DNA from: Flavobacteriales bacterium UBA3364
Lineage (GTDB): Bacteria > Bacteroidota > Bacteroidia > Flavobacteriales_F > PHOS-HE28
DNA length: 37,032 nt
Reading direction: 5' to 3'
NCBI GenBank assembly: GCA_002360495.1
Contig: DEQO01000147.1
Coordinates: 1-37,032 of the forward strand
In this document: positions 16,703 to 25,149 of the stretch, in pieces
How the letters are laid out: every line of letters starts with the position of its first letter
Position numbering within the stretch: position 1 is the stretch's first letter
Notes under the pieces: generated by a model
What the model was told of the DNA's origin: nothing
The model's database searches: none
The model's input: only the letters and a program-made list of their open reading frames with translations
Translations under genes and position numbers: made by a program

Positions 16703-17503
16703 TCAAACCGCAGGACCTCCACTGATCCGCACATCACCATCGAGCGCACCATCGCTCATCCGCTTCATCAACTTCAGCTCGGTCCCATCGAACGTGGCGT
16801 AGGTGAAGTACGTGATCCAATCGCCCAGGTTCACGTACCTGCTCTTCGTCCCCACTTCGATATCGATCGGTAAATGCCGATGACCGAACAGGAGGTAGTC
16901 GTAATGGGCTTTCTGTAGCTCGTCGGCGCAGTACTGCACAAGCCATTCCTTGTCCGCGCCAAGCCATTTGCGGTCGTTCGCATAGCTCTTCTTCCGGCTG
17001 CGACCGCTCCAGAAGTCGCCGAGCCAGAGGCCGAAGTTGGGGTGGAGGCGGGCGAACAGCCACTGGCACACCGGGTTCCGGAAGATGCGCTTCATGAATT
17101 TGTACCCATGATCGCCGGGGCCGAGGCCGTCGCCGTGCCCGATCAGGAATTTCTTCCCGTTCCATTCCCGGGCGATCGGCTCGCGATGCACGATCACACC
17201 GGTCTCCTTCGGAACGTAGTCGAAGATCCACATGTCGTGGTTGCCGATGAAAAGATGCACGGGAATGCCACGATCGGTCAGCTCCGCGAGCTTCCCGAGC
17301 AGGCGGACATGCCCGCGCGGCACGGCCCGCTTGTATTCGAACCAGAAATCGAACAGGTCCCCAAGGAGCATGATCTCATCCGCATCCTTCGCCGCTTCGT
17401 CCAGAAAGGCCACGATGCGTTTCTCACGGGCGAGGCTGGAAGCGGCATCCGGCACTCCCAAATGGAAGTCGCTGAGGAAATGGATCTTCTTGCCCGGTCG
17501 CAT
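16703..17503 (-). CDS. lpxH: LpxH-like UDP-2,3-diacylglucosamine diphosphatase
   Basis: A 266-residue calcineurin-type metallophosphoesterase. The metal-binding motifs appear in order: FLSDFHLG (Asp12, His14), GDLFDFWFEY (Asp49), GNHDMW (Asn88, His89), GHGDG (His123) and FGHRHLP near 210. This is the LpxH arrangement, which hydrolyses UDP-2,3-diacylglucosamine to lipid X in lipid A synthesis at the inner membrane. The start is ATG at 17503, which shares one base with the stop of the upstream peptidase gene (TGATG); a GTG one codon earlier is possible. It is the last gene of a six-gene overlapping run that begins with lpxK, another lipid A gene, which supports the assignment. Confidence 0.92.
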   Translation of the reverse strand: MRPGKKIHFLSDFHLGVPDAASSLAREKRIVAFLDEAAKDADEIMLLGDLFDFWFEYKRAVPRGHVRLLGKLAELTDRGIPVHLFIGNHDMWIFDYVPKETGVIVHREPIAREWNGKKFLIGHGDGLGPGDHGYKFMKRIFRNPVCQWLFARLHPNFGLWLGDFWSGRSRKKSYANDRKWLGADKEWLVQYCADELQKAHYDYLLFGHRHLPIDIEVGTKSRYVNLGDWITYFTYATFDGTELKLMKRMSDGALDGDVRISGGPAV

Positions 17504-20500
17504 CACGGCTTGAGATTACGAAGAACTCTGGTCGGGTCCAGTTTTTCCAAGGCGAACACGAACCGGATGCGATCCTCCACGTTGCGCTCGAGGTATTCTT
17601 CTTCGTCCGCTATACGGCTCGAAACGGCCAGAGGGAACCAGACCTCGAGCACGTCCCTGATGATGGGCAACCCGATACCCGCTTCGAAATAGGTGGCGGT
17701 GCCAACGGTCCTGCCCGTGGTCGTGACCGTCGTCAGTGGAACGGCACCGAACGAGGCGAATGCAGCGATGGGGAGGTCGAACGGCATATCGACCTCAAAG
17801 TTCATCGAAGCGATCCATGTATCGCTTCCTCCCTGTAGGAACGGTGTTTTGAAACCGCCTTGTTGCGTGTTGTACTGACGGCTCAACAGGTTGCTCGTTG
17901 CGCCGCGTTGCAGGTAGGCGTGATCGTACAGCATGTCCTCCGGCCCCCAGGTGAGGCCCCAGGCTTGCAGGCCGTTCGTCAGGCCATCATCGGGCTTCTG
18001 GAGAAAGGTGCCCGCGAATCCCCGTAACCGGAGCTGCTTGTTCTTGGCATTGTAAGCGAAGGACTGCCGCAACTCCAGGGATGCCCGTATCCACTGGGAA
18101 GTAGCGGTAACGGTAGGCTGGATGAGCGTTGGATGCAGCTTGCGCCCGTCCATTGCGCGGTATTGAAGTTCGAGGTAGAATTCCTCGCTCGTGGATGTGC
18201 TTGTCGATCCATCCGTGGATGCAGTACGGGACGAATTCCAGATCTGTACACCGCGTAAACCAAGGTCATGCTTCCACGGTTTGTTCAACGGGTCGCGCTT
18301 GAAGTCGAACCGCACGTATGGCGAAAGTTTCGTGTATGCCTCCAGATCCTGGTGGTCCCTGAACGTGGAGGCTGAGCGGGTACTCGCTCCAACATGGATG
18401 TTCTGGAACACATCGCTGCGCAACCGATCGAAATGGTGCTCGATCCGCGCCGCGCCTCCCCAGCGTTCGCTTGCAAGTCCATACAGGGGTGCCACCACCC
18501 ATTCCGTGCGTTGAGAGGGGAATGTTGTGTTGTGCAAGGCCACGCCCAACTGCCAGCCATCGTTACCGTTCCAGGCCGGTAGTGGTGTCCAGTACACGCT
18601 GCGTCTGTCGTTCTTCTCCAACCCGAGCAGGAATTTCAATTCGGGTTTGGCACAATGGCGGAAAAGGCCATGGCTTCGCACCTCATTGTTCCGGCGATCG
18701 ATGTCAAGGGTGCGGTTGTCGGCGTCTATCCGTACACGTGTCACGGTCGGCCATGGTAAAGTTTGGGACCGGATCCATTTGCCCTTATCGGGATACGCAC
18801 GGTGAATGACCCGGCCCGGCCCATTCTGCCTCTTATCGAAGATGACCGTATCCGGCCGTATCCAAACGGTCCCCAACGGATCGTCGCCATTCCAAGCGCT
18901 GACAGGTTTCGGAACATCACGGAGCACACCCTTCGTTTTGACCGTTACCGTGTTGTTCTTGAGCTTCATGGCGGATATGTCCAACTTCTCATCGCTTCCC
19001 AGCATGTCTGCGAATACCCATCCCAGATCTCTCCCGCTCACTCTCTGGAACAAGAGCTTCACTTCCTCCGGCCCTGGATGCCTGAACTTCCATTCCTCGA
19101 AATAGGCGCGCATGCACTTCTTCATGGTATCCTCTCCGAGGTAGGCCAGGAGATGATCGAACACCAACGTTGACTTCATGTAAACACATGCGCCGTAGTT
19201 CGTGCCTGTGAAGGCGCTCGAGGTCAACGAAAGCGGTTGGTCCAGGTTGCGTCGTGCGTTCAGGCGATAGCCCCATTCACCAAGGCTGCGGTGGTCCATC
19301 GAGCCGTTCGGGAGCATGTTGCTGAATACGCCGAGAACGGAGCTGCTGCCTCCAGGATAATGTTCGCGCATGTACAACAGTTCCACGAAGCTGTTCATGC
19401 CTTCGTCCATCCACGCATGGTCGCGCTCGTTGCTGCCCAGTATTCCATAGAACCAATTGTGGCCCACCTCATGCGCGATCACGTTGTCCAACGACTGCTT
19501 GTCGCCTCCATCACCGATGATGGTGATCATCGGATACTCCATGCCGCCGCCAGCACTGATGGTGCCGTCAATGGCCGTGCATGCCTCGTATGGATATTCG
19601 CCCACCCATTCACTGTAGAAAAGGACACTATTGTTCACGTAGCTCACGGCATCTGCCCACAGCTCCGCGTTCCTGGGTGTGGACATCACCCAGGTCTTCA
19701 CGGTACGTCCACTTCGGGGGAGCGCTACCTCGCTCTTGCGCACGATGAACCGCTTGTCCGCGAACCACGCGAAGTCGTGCACGTTGTCCTGTGTGAAGCG
19801 GATCGTCTTGTAGGTCTTGCTGGAAGGTGGGAAGGTGTTGTCCGGCTTACCGGTGTGCAGGTCGAAGATCCGTTCTCTTTGTCGGTTCTCGCTTGAGGCC
19901 AGGCTGTCCATCCAGGCGCGTTCAAGCGGATCCTGCTGTATCCCGGTCGCACCCACCACATAATTCTGCGGCAACGAGATGCTGACATCGTATGAGCCGA
20001 ACTCGCTATGGAACTCTCCTTGTGTCAGGTAGGGTATCGCATGCCAGCCCTGTGCGTCGAAGACGGCCGGCTTCGGGTACCACTGCGTGAGGTAGTATGC
20101 CTGGCCGGTATGCCCGAGCCGCGAGAATCGGCCGTCGGGTATCTTCACACGGAACGGTGTGCTGATGGTCGTGCGTTGTCCTGGTGTGAGTGGTGTGTTC
20201 AGTTGGATCCAACCGATGTCCGCATACCGGATGTGATGGCCCCAAGCCACTTCCGCACCATCCGCCGTGAAATCGAGGCTGTCGATCCAGCCACGCTCAT
20301 CTTCCGTTGCGAAGTGAAGGTCGAGTTCGCCGAGGCCGTCGAGTTGCTCGCAAAGTGCGGTGGTGCGGTCCCGATAGGCGTTCGGCCAGAGGTGGATCCA
20401 GATCGTGTCCAGTGTGGTCGTACTGTTGTTGGTGTACGTGAACGATCCGTTCGCGTGAAGTACATGTGCCCTATCATCCAGGCGCACATCGATCACATGG

Positions 20501-20589
20501 TCGACCTTCTGTTGGAAATAGTCCTGCCCCAAAGCCAGGAGCGGGCCCAAGAGCCCGCTCACGATGGATAGGCTGCGCCCGCCCCTCAT
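17503..20589 (-). CDS. M1-family zinc metallopeptidase with a long C-terminal extension
   Basis: A 1028-residue exported protein with a signal peptide ending near LLALGQ. The M1 catalytic site is complete: GGGMEYP (347-353, the exopeptidase GxMEN-like motif with Tyr in place of Asn), HEVGHNWF (zinc His373 and His377, general-base Glu374) and Glu396 in WMDEG, 19 residues after His377. After the peptidase region (to about 640) there are some 350 more residues of beta-rich, barrel-like sequence (SVYWTPLPAWNGNDGWQLG, SVGASTRS-type strands). This resembles the D15/barrel-type C-terminal part seen in some Bacteroidota M1 proteins and suggests display at the outer membrane. Substrate unknown. Its start overlaps the upstream gene by 4 bp and its stop overlaps lpxH by one base. 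Confidence 0.88.
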   Translation of the reverse strand: MRGGRSLSIVSGLLGPLLALGQDYFQQKVDHVIDVRLDDRAHVLHANGSFTYTNNSTTTLDTIWIHLWPNAYRDRTTALCEQLDGLGELDLHFATEDERGWIDSLDFTADGAEVAWGHHIRYADIGWIQLNTPLTPGQRTTISTPFRVKIPDGRFSRLGHTGQAYYLTQWYPKPAVFDAQGWHAIPYLTQGEFHSEFGSYDVSISLPQNYVVGATGIQQDPLERAWMDSLASSENRQRERIFDLHTGKPDNTFPPSSKTYKTIRFTQDNVHDFAWFADKRFIVRKSEVALPRSGRTVKTWVMSTPRNAELWADAVSYVNNSVLFYSEWVGEYPYEACTAIDGTISAGGGMEYPMITIIGDGGDKQSLDNVIAHEVGHNWFYGILGSNERDHAWMDEGMNSFVELLYMREHYPGGSSSVLGVFSNMLPNGSMDHRSLGEWGYRLNARRNLDQPLSLTSSAFTGTNYGACVYMKSTLVFDHLLAYLGEDTMKKCMRAYFEEWKFRHPGPEEVKLLFQRVSGRDLGWVFADMLGSDEKLDISAMKLKNNTVTVKTKGVLRDVPKPVSAWNGDDPLGTVWIRPDTVIFDKRQNGPGRVIHRAYPDKGKWIRSQTLPWPTVTRVRIDADNRTLDIDRRNNEVRSHGLFRHCAKPELKFLLGLEKNDRRSVYWTPLPAWNGNDGWQLGVALHNTTFPSQRTEWVVAPLYGLASERWGGAARIEHHFDRLRSDVFQNIHVGASTRSASTFRDHQDLEAYTKLSPYVRFDFKRDPLNKPWKHDLGLRGVQIWNSSRTASTDGSTSTSTSEEFYLELQYRAMDGRKLHPTLIQPTVTATSQWIRASLELRQSFAYNAKNKQLRLRGFAGTFLQKPDDGLTNGLQAWGLTWGPEDMLYDHAYLQRGATSNLLSRQYNTQQGGFKTPFLQGGSDTWIASMNFEVDMPFDLPIAAFASFGAVPLTTVTTTGRTVGTATYFEAGIGLPIIRDVLEVWFPLAVSSRIADEEEYLERNVEDRIRFVFALEKLDPTRVLRNLKP

Positions 20590-21725
20590 TTCAAGAGCTG
20601 AGCAAGGCGCTCCTCAAGTTGCGCGCCGCGTAGCCCCTTCTCCAGGATCTTGCCGTCGCGGTCCACGAGCACCGTGTAAGGGATCCCGCTGACCCCGTAC
20701 TCCTGTGCGGCGGCATTGTTCCAGAAACCGAGGTCGCTCACATGTTTCCACGGCAGGCCGTCATCCTTGATGGCCTTCTCCCAGGCGGCTTGGTCGCGGT
20801 CCAGTGAGACGCCGAGGATCTCGAAGCCTTTCGTGGCGAACCTCTCATACACGCGTTTGACGTTGGGGTTCTCCATGCGACAGGGGCGGCACCAGCTGGC
20901 CCAGAAGTCGATCAGGACCACTTTACCGCGCAGGTCGCTCAAGGCCAATGTGCCACCGGCCGGGGTCTGTTGCCGGATCTCTGGTGCAACGCTGCCTATC
21001 GGGAGCAGGTTGCTCAGGCGCTTCTGTTCCTCTTCCTGCAGTTTGATCTGGACCTCCTGCTGTTCCATGCGGTCCACCTGATCGCGGTACATGGCGAAGA
21101 AGCCGGAGCGCGGCATCGTCTTGCGCAAACTGTCGCGCACCTGCTTGAACAACGGAAGTTCCTGTTGCATGTCCAGTTTCCCGAGCGCTGTCAGTGCGGC
21201 AGGGGACGAGGCATTGGCAGTGATGTATTCCTTGCAACGGTCGTAGAACTTGGTGTTCAGTGTGTTGAACTTCCCGATCATCGCGGTGTCGTCCTGTGAT
21301 GTGATCGACGCGCGGATCTTCTCACGTTCCTCATCAAAAGCCTTCGCCTCCACATAGAATCGATGGAGCTCTTCCGTGTGCTTCGAGCCCGTGATGCTGG
21401 TCGGGGTCGCGAAGCTGCCCAGTTTCGCTTGCACGACAAGGCTCTCAGCGCTGTCGATCGCAACGATGAGTTGTTCGCTGTCCAGGTTCAGGCTGTAGAA
21501 ATCGAGGGGGAGGGGGAGTATGTTCAATGTGCCCGATCCACCGTCGTCCAGCTTCACGGAATCCACACGGACCGGACGGTTGTCATCGAAGCGGTTGAAG
21601 TAGACGGTCCTGCCGCCTCCACCTTCCACACGGAGGTCGATGGTTCGTCCCCCCATGGATGCGCCGCAGGCGATGAGGAGGGTGATGATCGCGGCGGAGA
21701 AGAACGTTCTGTTCATCGGTTTCAT
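20586..21725 (-). CDS. TlpA-like thiol-disulfide oxidoreductase lipoprotein
   Basis: A 379-residue protein with lipobox LLIAC (Cys20). A beta-rich DUF4369-like N-terminal domain (about 27-125) and an alpha-helical, Glu/Gln-rich linker (about 125-240) precede a C-terminal thioredoxin fold. The active site is FWASWCRPC (Cys279, Cys282), followed by the cis-Pro loop VSGIPYTVLVD. Such proteins are periplasmic reductants or resuscitating thiol donors in Bacteroidota; the partner is not known. It overlaps gatB and the M1 peptidase gene by 4 bp each, so all three are translationally linked. Start could be Met1 or Met4 (MNRTFF). Confidence 0.92.
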   Translation of the reverse strand: MKPMNRTFFSAAIITLLIACGASMGGRTIDLRVEGGGGRTVYFNRFDDNRPVRVDSVKLDDGGSGTLNILPLPLDFYSLNLDSEQLIVAIDSAESLVVQAKLGSFATPTSITGSKHTEELHRFYVEAKAFDEEREKIRASITSQDDTAMIGKFNTLNTKFYDRCKEYITANASSPAALTALGKLDMQQELPLFKQVRDSLRKTMPRSGFFAMYRDQVDRMEQQEVQIKLQEEEQKRLSNLLPIGSVAPEIRQQTPAGGTLALSDLRGKVVLIDFWASWCRPCRMENPNVKRVYERFATKGFEILGVSLDRDQAAWEKAIKDDGLPWKHVSDLGFWNNAAAQEYGVSGIPYTVLVDRDGKILEKGLRGAQLEERLAQLLK

Positions 21726-23263
21726 GCGTTCGCTTTTTCCAACAGGTTACGCACCACCTCGTTCGTGCGTTTGGGGTCGGCCTTGCCCTTGGTACCCTTC
21801 ATCACTTCGCCCATGAAGAGGCCGAGCAGTCCTTTGTTGCCCTTCCGGTAGGCCTCGACCTTGTCGGGGTAGGTGGCCATGACCTGATGCATGATCGACT
21901 CGATCAACCCCTCATCGGTGCTTTGTAGCAGATCGTGCTTCGTGGCGAGATCGGCAGCGCTCGAGGTCACCTCCTCCAGCATCATCGGGAAGAGCTTCTG
22001 GCTGGCGATGGTGTGGCTCACCTTTCCCGTATCGATCAATTGGACCAGTCCGGAAAGTCGTTCGGCGCTGATCGGGAATTCGGCCATGGTCAGACCGCGC
22101 TCGTTGACCCAGCTGCGGACATCGCCCATCACCCAGTTGGCGGCGGCTTTGTAGTTGCCGGTATGTGCGATGACGCCCTCGTAGTACAAGGCGGTCGCTT
22201 TGTCATCGGTCAGGATGGCGGCATCGTAGTCGCTCAGGCCGTAAGTGCCGGTGTACTTCGCGCGTAACTCACGCGGTAGGGGTGGCATTTCCTTGCGGAT
22301 GGCCTCTTGCACCGCCGCACTTACGGTAAGCGGTTGAAGATCGGGTTCGGGGAAGTAGCGATAGTCGTGCGCGAGTTCCTTGCTGCGCATGCCGATGGTG
22401 CTTCCCTTGCCGGCATCGAAGGTGCGGGTCTCCATGCTGATCGTCCCTCCTGCGGCGAGGATCTCACTTTGACGCTGAGCTTCGTACTCGATGGCGCGCA
22501 TCACGTTGCGGAAGCTGTTCATGTTCTTCACTTCGCACCGGGTACCGAACGTTCCCGAACCGATAGGACGAAGACTGATGTTCGCATCGCACCGCAAACT
22601 GCCTTCCTCCATGTTGCCATCGCAGATGTCCAGATAACGGACAAGGCGTCGGATCTCCACCAGGTAATCGTACGCTTCCTGGGCGCTTCGGATGTCGGGC
22701 TCGCTGACGATCTCGATCAACGGTACCCCCGCACGGTTCAAGTCCACGAGCGTGTTGAACGGATCCACATCGTGGATGCTTTTTCCCGCATCCTCTTCCA
22801 TATGGATGCGCGTGATGCCGATCCGGGTCATGCCTGCCTCCATCGTCGCTGTCTTGGGGCTGGAAGAACGCGGATGGTCGCGAGTGTCGGGTATATCCAC
22901 GAACCCGTTCGTACAGATCGGTGTCTTGTCCTGTGTGATCTGGTAACCCTTCGGCAGATCCGGATAGAAGTAGTTCTTCCGGGCGTAATGCATCCGGTCC
23001 GCGATGGTGCAATTGGTCGCAAGACCCATCCTCACGGCCAGTTCGACCACCTTCTTGTTCGCAACGGGCAGCGTACCTGGATGACCAAGGGTGATCACGC
23101 TCACGTTGGTATTCGGATGATCGCCGTACGCGTTGGGGTCGCTGCTGTATGCTTTGCTTTCCGTGATCAGTTGCGCATGCACCTCGAGGCCGACGACCAG
23201 TTCGTAGGTCTCGCTCCAATGCGGCGCACCGGTCCCTGTCACCACTTCCTTCTTCCCGCTCAT
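21722..23263 (-). CDS. gatB: Aspartyl/glutamyl-tRNA amidotransferase subunit B
   Basis: A 513-residue subunit of the GatCAB amidotransferase, which converts Glu-tRNA(Gln) and Asp-tRNA(Asn) to the amide forms. The family landmarks are clear: VGLEVHAQLITESKAYS near the N-terminus, the signature LVDLNRAGVPLIEIVSEPD, RCDANISLRP and YFPEPDLQPL. A C-terminal GatB/YqeY tail domain ends in NLLEKANA. Length is slightly above the usual 480, explained by a short N-terminal extension. gatA and gatC are not in the window. It is sandwiched in the lpxK-lpxH run with overlaps of 1 bp upstream and 4 bp downstream. Confidence 0.97.
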   Translation of the reverse strand: MSGKKEVVTGTGAPHWSETYELVVGLEVHAQLITESKAYSSDPNAYGDHPNTNVSVITLGHPGTLPVANKKVVELAVRMGLATNCTIADRMHYARKNYFYPDLPKGYQITQDKTPICTNGFVDIPDTRDHPRSSSPKTATMEAGMTRIGITRIHMEEDAGKSIHDVDPFNTLVDLNRAGVPLIEIVSEPDIRSAQEAYDYLVEIRRLVRYLDICDGNMEEGSLRCDANISLRPIGSGTFGTRCEVKNMNSFRNVMRAIEYEAQRQSEILAAGGTISMETRTFDAGKGSTIGMRSKELAHDYRYFPEPDLQPLTVSAAVQEAIRKEMPPLPRELRAKYTGTYGLSDYDAAILTDDKATALYYEGVIAHTGNYKAAANWVMGDVRSWVNERGLTMAEFPISAERLSGLVQLIDTGKVSHTIASQKLFPMMLEEVTSSAADLATKHDLLQSTDEGLIESIMHQVMATYPDKVEAYRKGNKGLLGLFMGEVMKGTKGKADPKRTNEVVRNLLEKANA

Positions 23264-24072
23264 CAGCAGCTCGCGATCAGTTCGCGCATGATCAACGTCA
23301 GTTTCGGTTCGGCCTTCTCCGCGACACGTTGCACCATCTCGTGTGTCGTTTTCTCGATCCGGCCCTCCACACCCATGTCAGTGATCACGCTCATCGCGAA
23401 GCATGGGATGCCCATATGTCGCGCAGCGATCACTTCGGGCACGGTGCTCATGCCGACAGCGTCACCACCGATATTCCTGACATAGCGGTATTCGGCCGGT
23501 GTTTCCAGCGTCGGTCCGGTGAGACCGACATAGCAACCCACCTGCACGGGGATCTTGTGCTTCGATGCGATCTCCTTCGCCTTCGCGATGAAGCCGTGGT
23601 CGTAAGGCTCGCTCATGTCAGGGAATCGCGGGCCGAGTTCGTCGATGTTCTTCCCGATCAGGGGGTTGGGGAAGAGGTTGATGTGATCGTTCAGGATCAT
23701 CAGGTCGCCGGTCTCGAACGAGGGGTTGGTGCCGCCACAAGCGTTGCTCACGAAAAGCCGTTTGATGCCGAGGAATTTGAAGACGCGCACTGGAAGCACC
23801 ACATCGCCCATGTCCCAACCTTCATAGAAGTGGAAGCGTCCTTGCATCGCCACAACGGGTTTGCCACCGAGGTTGCCGAAGAGGAGTTTGCCGGGATGGC
23901 CTTCCACCGTGCTCACGGGAAATTCAGGGATGTCCTTGTAGGCGATCGCATGCTTCACATCGATCTCCTTGCCCAGACCACTGAGGCCGGTGCCCAGGAT
24001 GATGCCTGTTTCCGGTGCGAAACCGGTGGTCTTCTTCAGGTGGTCAGCGATGCGCTGGATGCGATGCAACAT
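23263..24072 (-). CDS. Purine nucleoside phosphorylase (trimeric, PNP/MTAP family)
   Basis: A 269-residue phosphorylase of the purine salvage pathway. Landmarks: GTGLSGLG (phosphate loop, 27-34), EGHPGK (57-62), GRFHFYEG (78-85), SNACGGTNP (109-117), GPTLETPAEYR (186-196, base-binding Glu194) and VGMSTVPE (206-213, ribose-binding Met). At the position aligned by eye with human PNP Asn243 (ITN) this protein has Asp232 (ITDMG), which could affect whether it prefers 6-oxo or 6-amino purines. It overlaps lpxK by 29 bp upstream and gatB by 1 bp downstream. The family is certain; the substrate is not. Confidence 0.93.
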   Translation of the reverse strand: MLHRIQRIADHLKKTTGFAPETGIILGTGLSGLGKEIDVKHAIAYKDIPEFPVSTVEGHPGKLLFGNLGGKPVVAMQGRFHFYEGWDMGDVVLPVRVFKFLGIKRLFVSNACGGTNPSFETGDLMILNDHINLFPNPLIGKNIDELGPRFPDMSEPYDHGFIAKAKEIASKHKIPVQVGCYVGLTGPTLETPAEYRYVRNIGGDAVGMSTVPEVIAARHMGIPCFAMSVITDMGVEGRIEKTTHEMVQRVAEKAEPKLTLIMRELIASC

Positions 24073-25114
24073 GGTGGCGGATGAGGTCTGCGAAGTGCTC
24101 GGGTTCGTTCAAGATCACGGTCCGCATACCGATCACCGCCAGCGGCAGTCCTTCCAACGGACTACCCCCGATCACGGACCGGAGCCTTGCGGCATCTTTC
24201 TCCGTGGTGATCAACGTTTTCGGACCGGCCGCGAAGCTACCAAAAAGGCCCGCCAGCCGGTTCAGGTCCGCAGTGGTGAAGGTGTGGTGGTCAGGAAAGG
24301 CGATGTGCTGGACGGTTGCGGATCTGGCGTGCAGGTGTTCCGCCAACGGCGCGGGATCGGCGATCCCCGTGAACAAAAGGCACTGGGTAATGGGTAGTGC
24401 TGATCCGTCCACTGCCCACGCTCCGGTGCCGACCACCGGTTTGGGCTCGTCGTATTGGATCCCGGCAAAGAACAACCGCTGTTCCGCTGTCAACCCGAGC
24501 CGTTGCCGCCAACGTTGTTGTTCGGCGTCCTTTGGTAGCGCAGGGCATTTCGTCACCACCACCATGTGCGAAGCGCGAGCGCGTACGGACAAGTCGCGGA
24601 GCTGGCCCGCCGGGAGGAGAGCATCATCGCAATACGGACGCTGCCAGGTGGTAAGCAGGATGTTCAACCCTGCGTTCAACCTTCGATGCTGTAAGGCATC
24701 GTCCAGCACAACGGCTCGTAGATCAGGTATGGAGCGTTGGATCGTCGCGATGGCCTTCAGCCGGTCGGCACCGACGAACACACGTACACCCGGGAATTTC
24801 ACTTTCACCTGTAAAGGTTCATCTCCGCTGCTTTCCGCAGTGTCATCCGCGTTGACTTCATGGATGTCATCCCCCTTTCTCCCATATCCGCGACTGAGCG
24901 TTGCAACGATCCCCGTACCCGCCAGAGTTCGCAGGACCAGCTCCATCATCGGTGTCTTTCCCGTTCCACCCAATGCCAGGTTTCCAATGGCGATGGTGGG
25001 CACATCGGGACGAACACTCTTCAGGATCCCGTTGTCATACAACGCATGCCGAAGGAGGAGCGCCGCTCCATATAGGGCAGAGATCGGACGGAAAAAGATC
25101 CTTCGGAGCAGCAT
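24044..25114 (-). CDS. lpxK: Tetraacyldisaccharide 4'-kinase
   Basis: A 356-residue inner-membrane-associated kinase that adds the 4'-phosphate of lipid A. The P-loop is GNLALGGTGKTP (44-55) and later landmarks are LSRGYGRK, DEPLQ (the conserved DE.PL), GADRLKA, VVLDDALQHRRL and TTEKDAARL. These match LpxK along its whole length. The start at 25114 (MLLRRIFFRPISALYG) is preferred because it begins the membrane-associated N-terminal helix; an in-frame ATG at 25138 adds eight residues and would leave only 11 bp to the divergent gene. It is the first gene of a six-gene run and its 3' end overlaps the phosphorylase gene by 29 bp. Confidence 0.95.
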   Translation of the reverse strand: MLLRRIFFRPISALYGAALLLRHALYDNGILKSVRPDVPTIAIGNLALGGTGKTPMMELVLRTLAGTGIVATLSRGYGRKGDDIHEVNADDTAESSGDEPLQVKVKFPGVRVFVGADRLKAIATIQRSIPDLRAVVLDDALQHRRLNAGLNILLTTWQRPYCDDALLPAGQLRDLSVRARASHMVVVTKCPALPKDAEQQRWRQRLGLTAEQRLFFAGIQYDEPKPVVGTGAWAVDGSALPITQCLLFTGIADPAPLAEHLHARSATVQHIAFPDHHTFTTADLNRLAGLFGSFAAGPKTLITTEKDAARLRSVIGGSPLEGLPLAVIGMRTVILNEPEHFADLIRHHVASHPAHR

Positions 25115-25149
25115 CGCGTTCTTTGCAGGAACGATCATTCCCGGCGAAG

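Noticed and set aside
22307..23485. 392-residue plus-strand frame, with a similar one at 24015-25181
   Set aside because: Antisense to gatB and lpxK, both of which have all family motifs. No motif on the plus strand.
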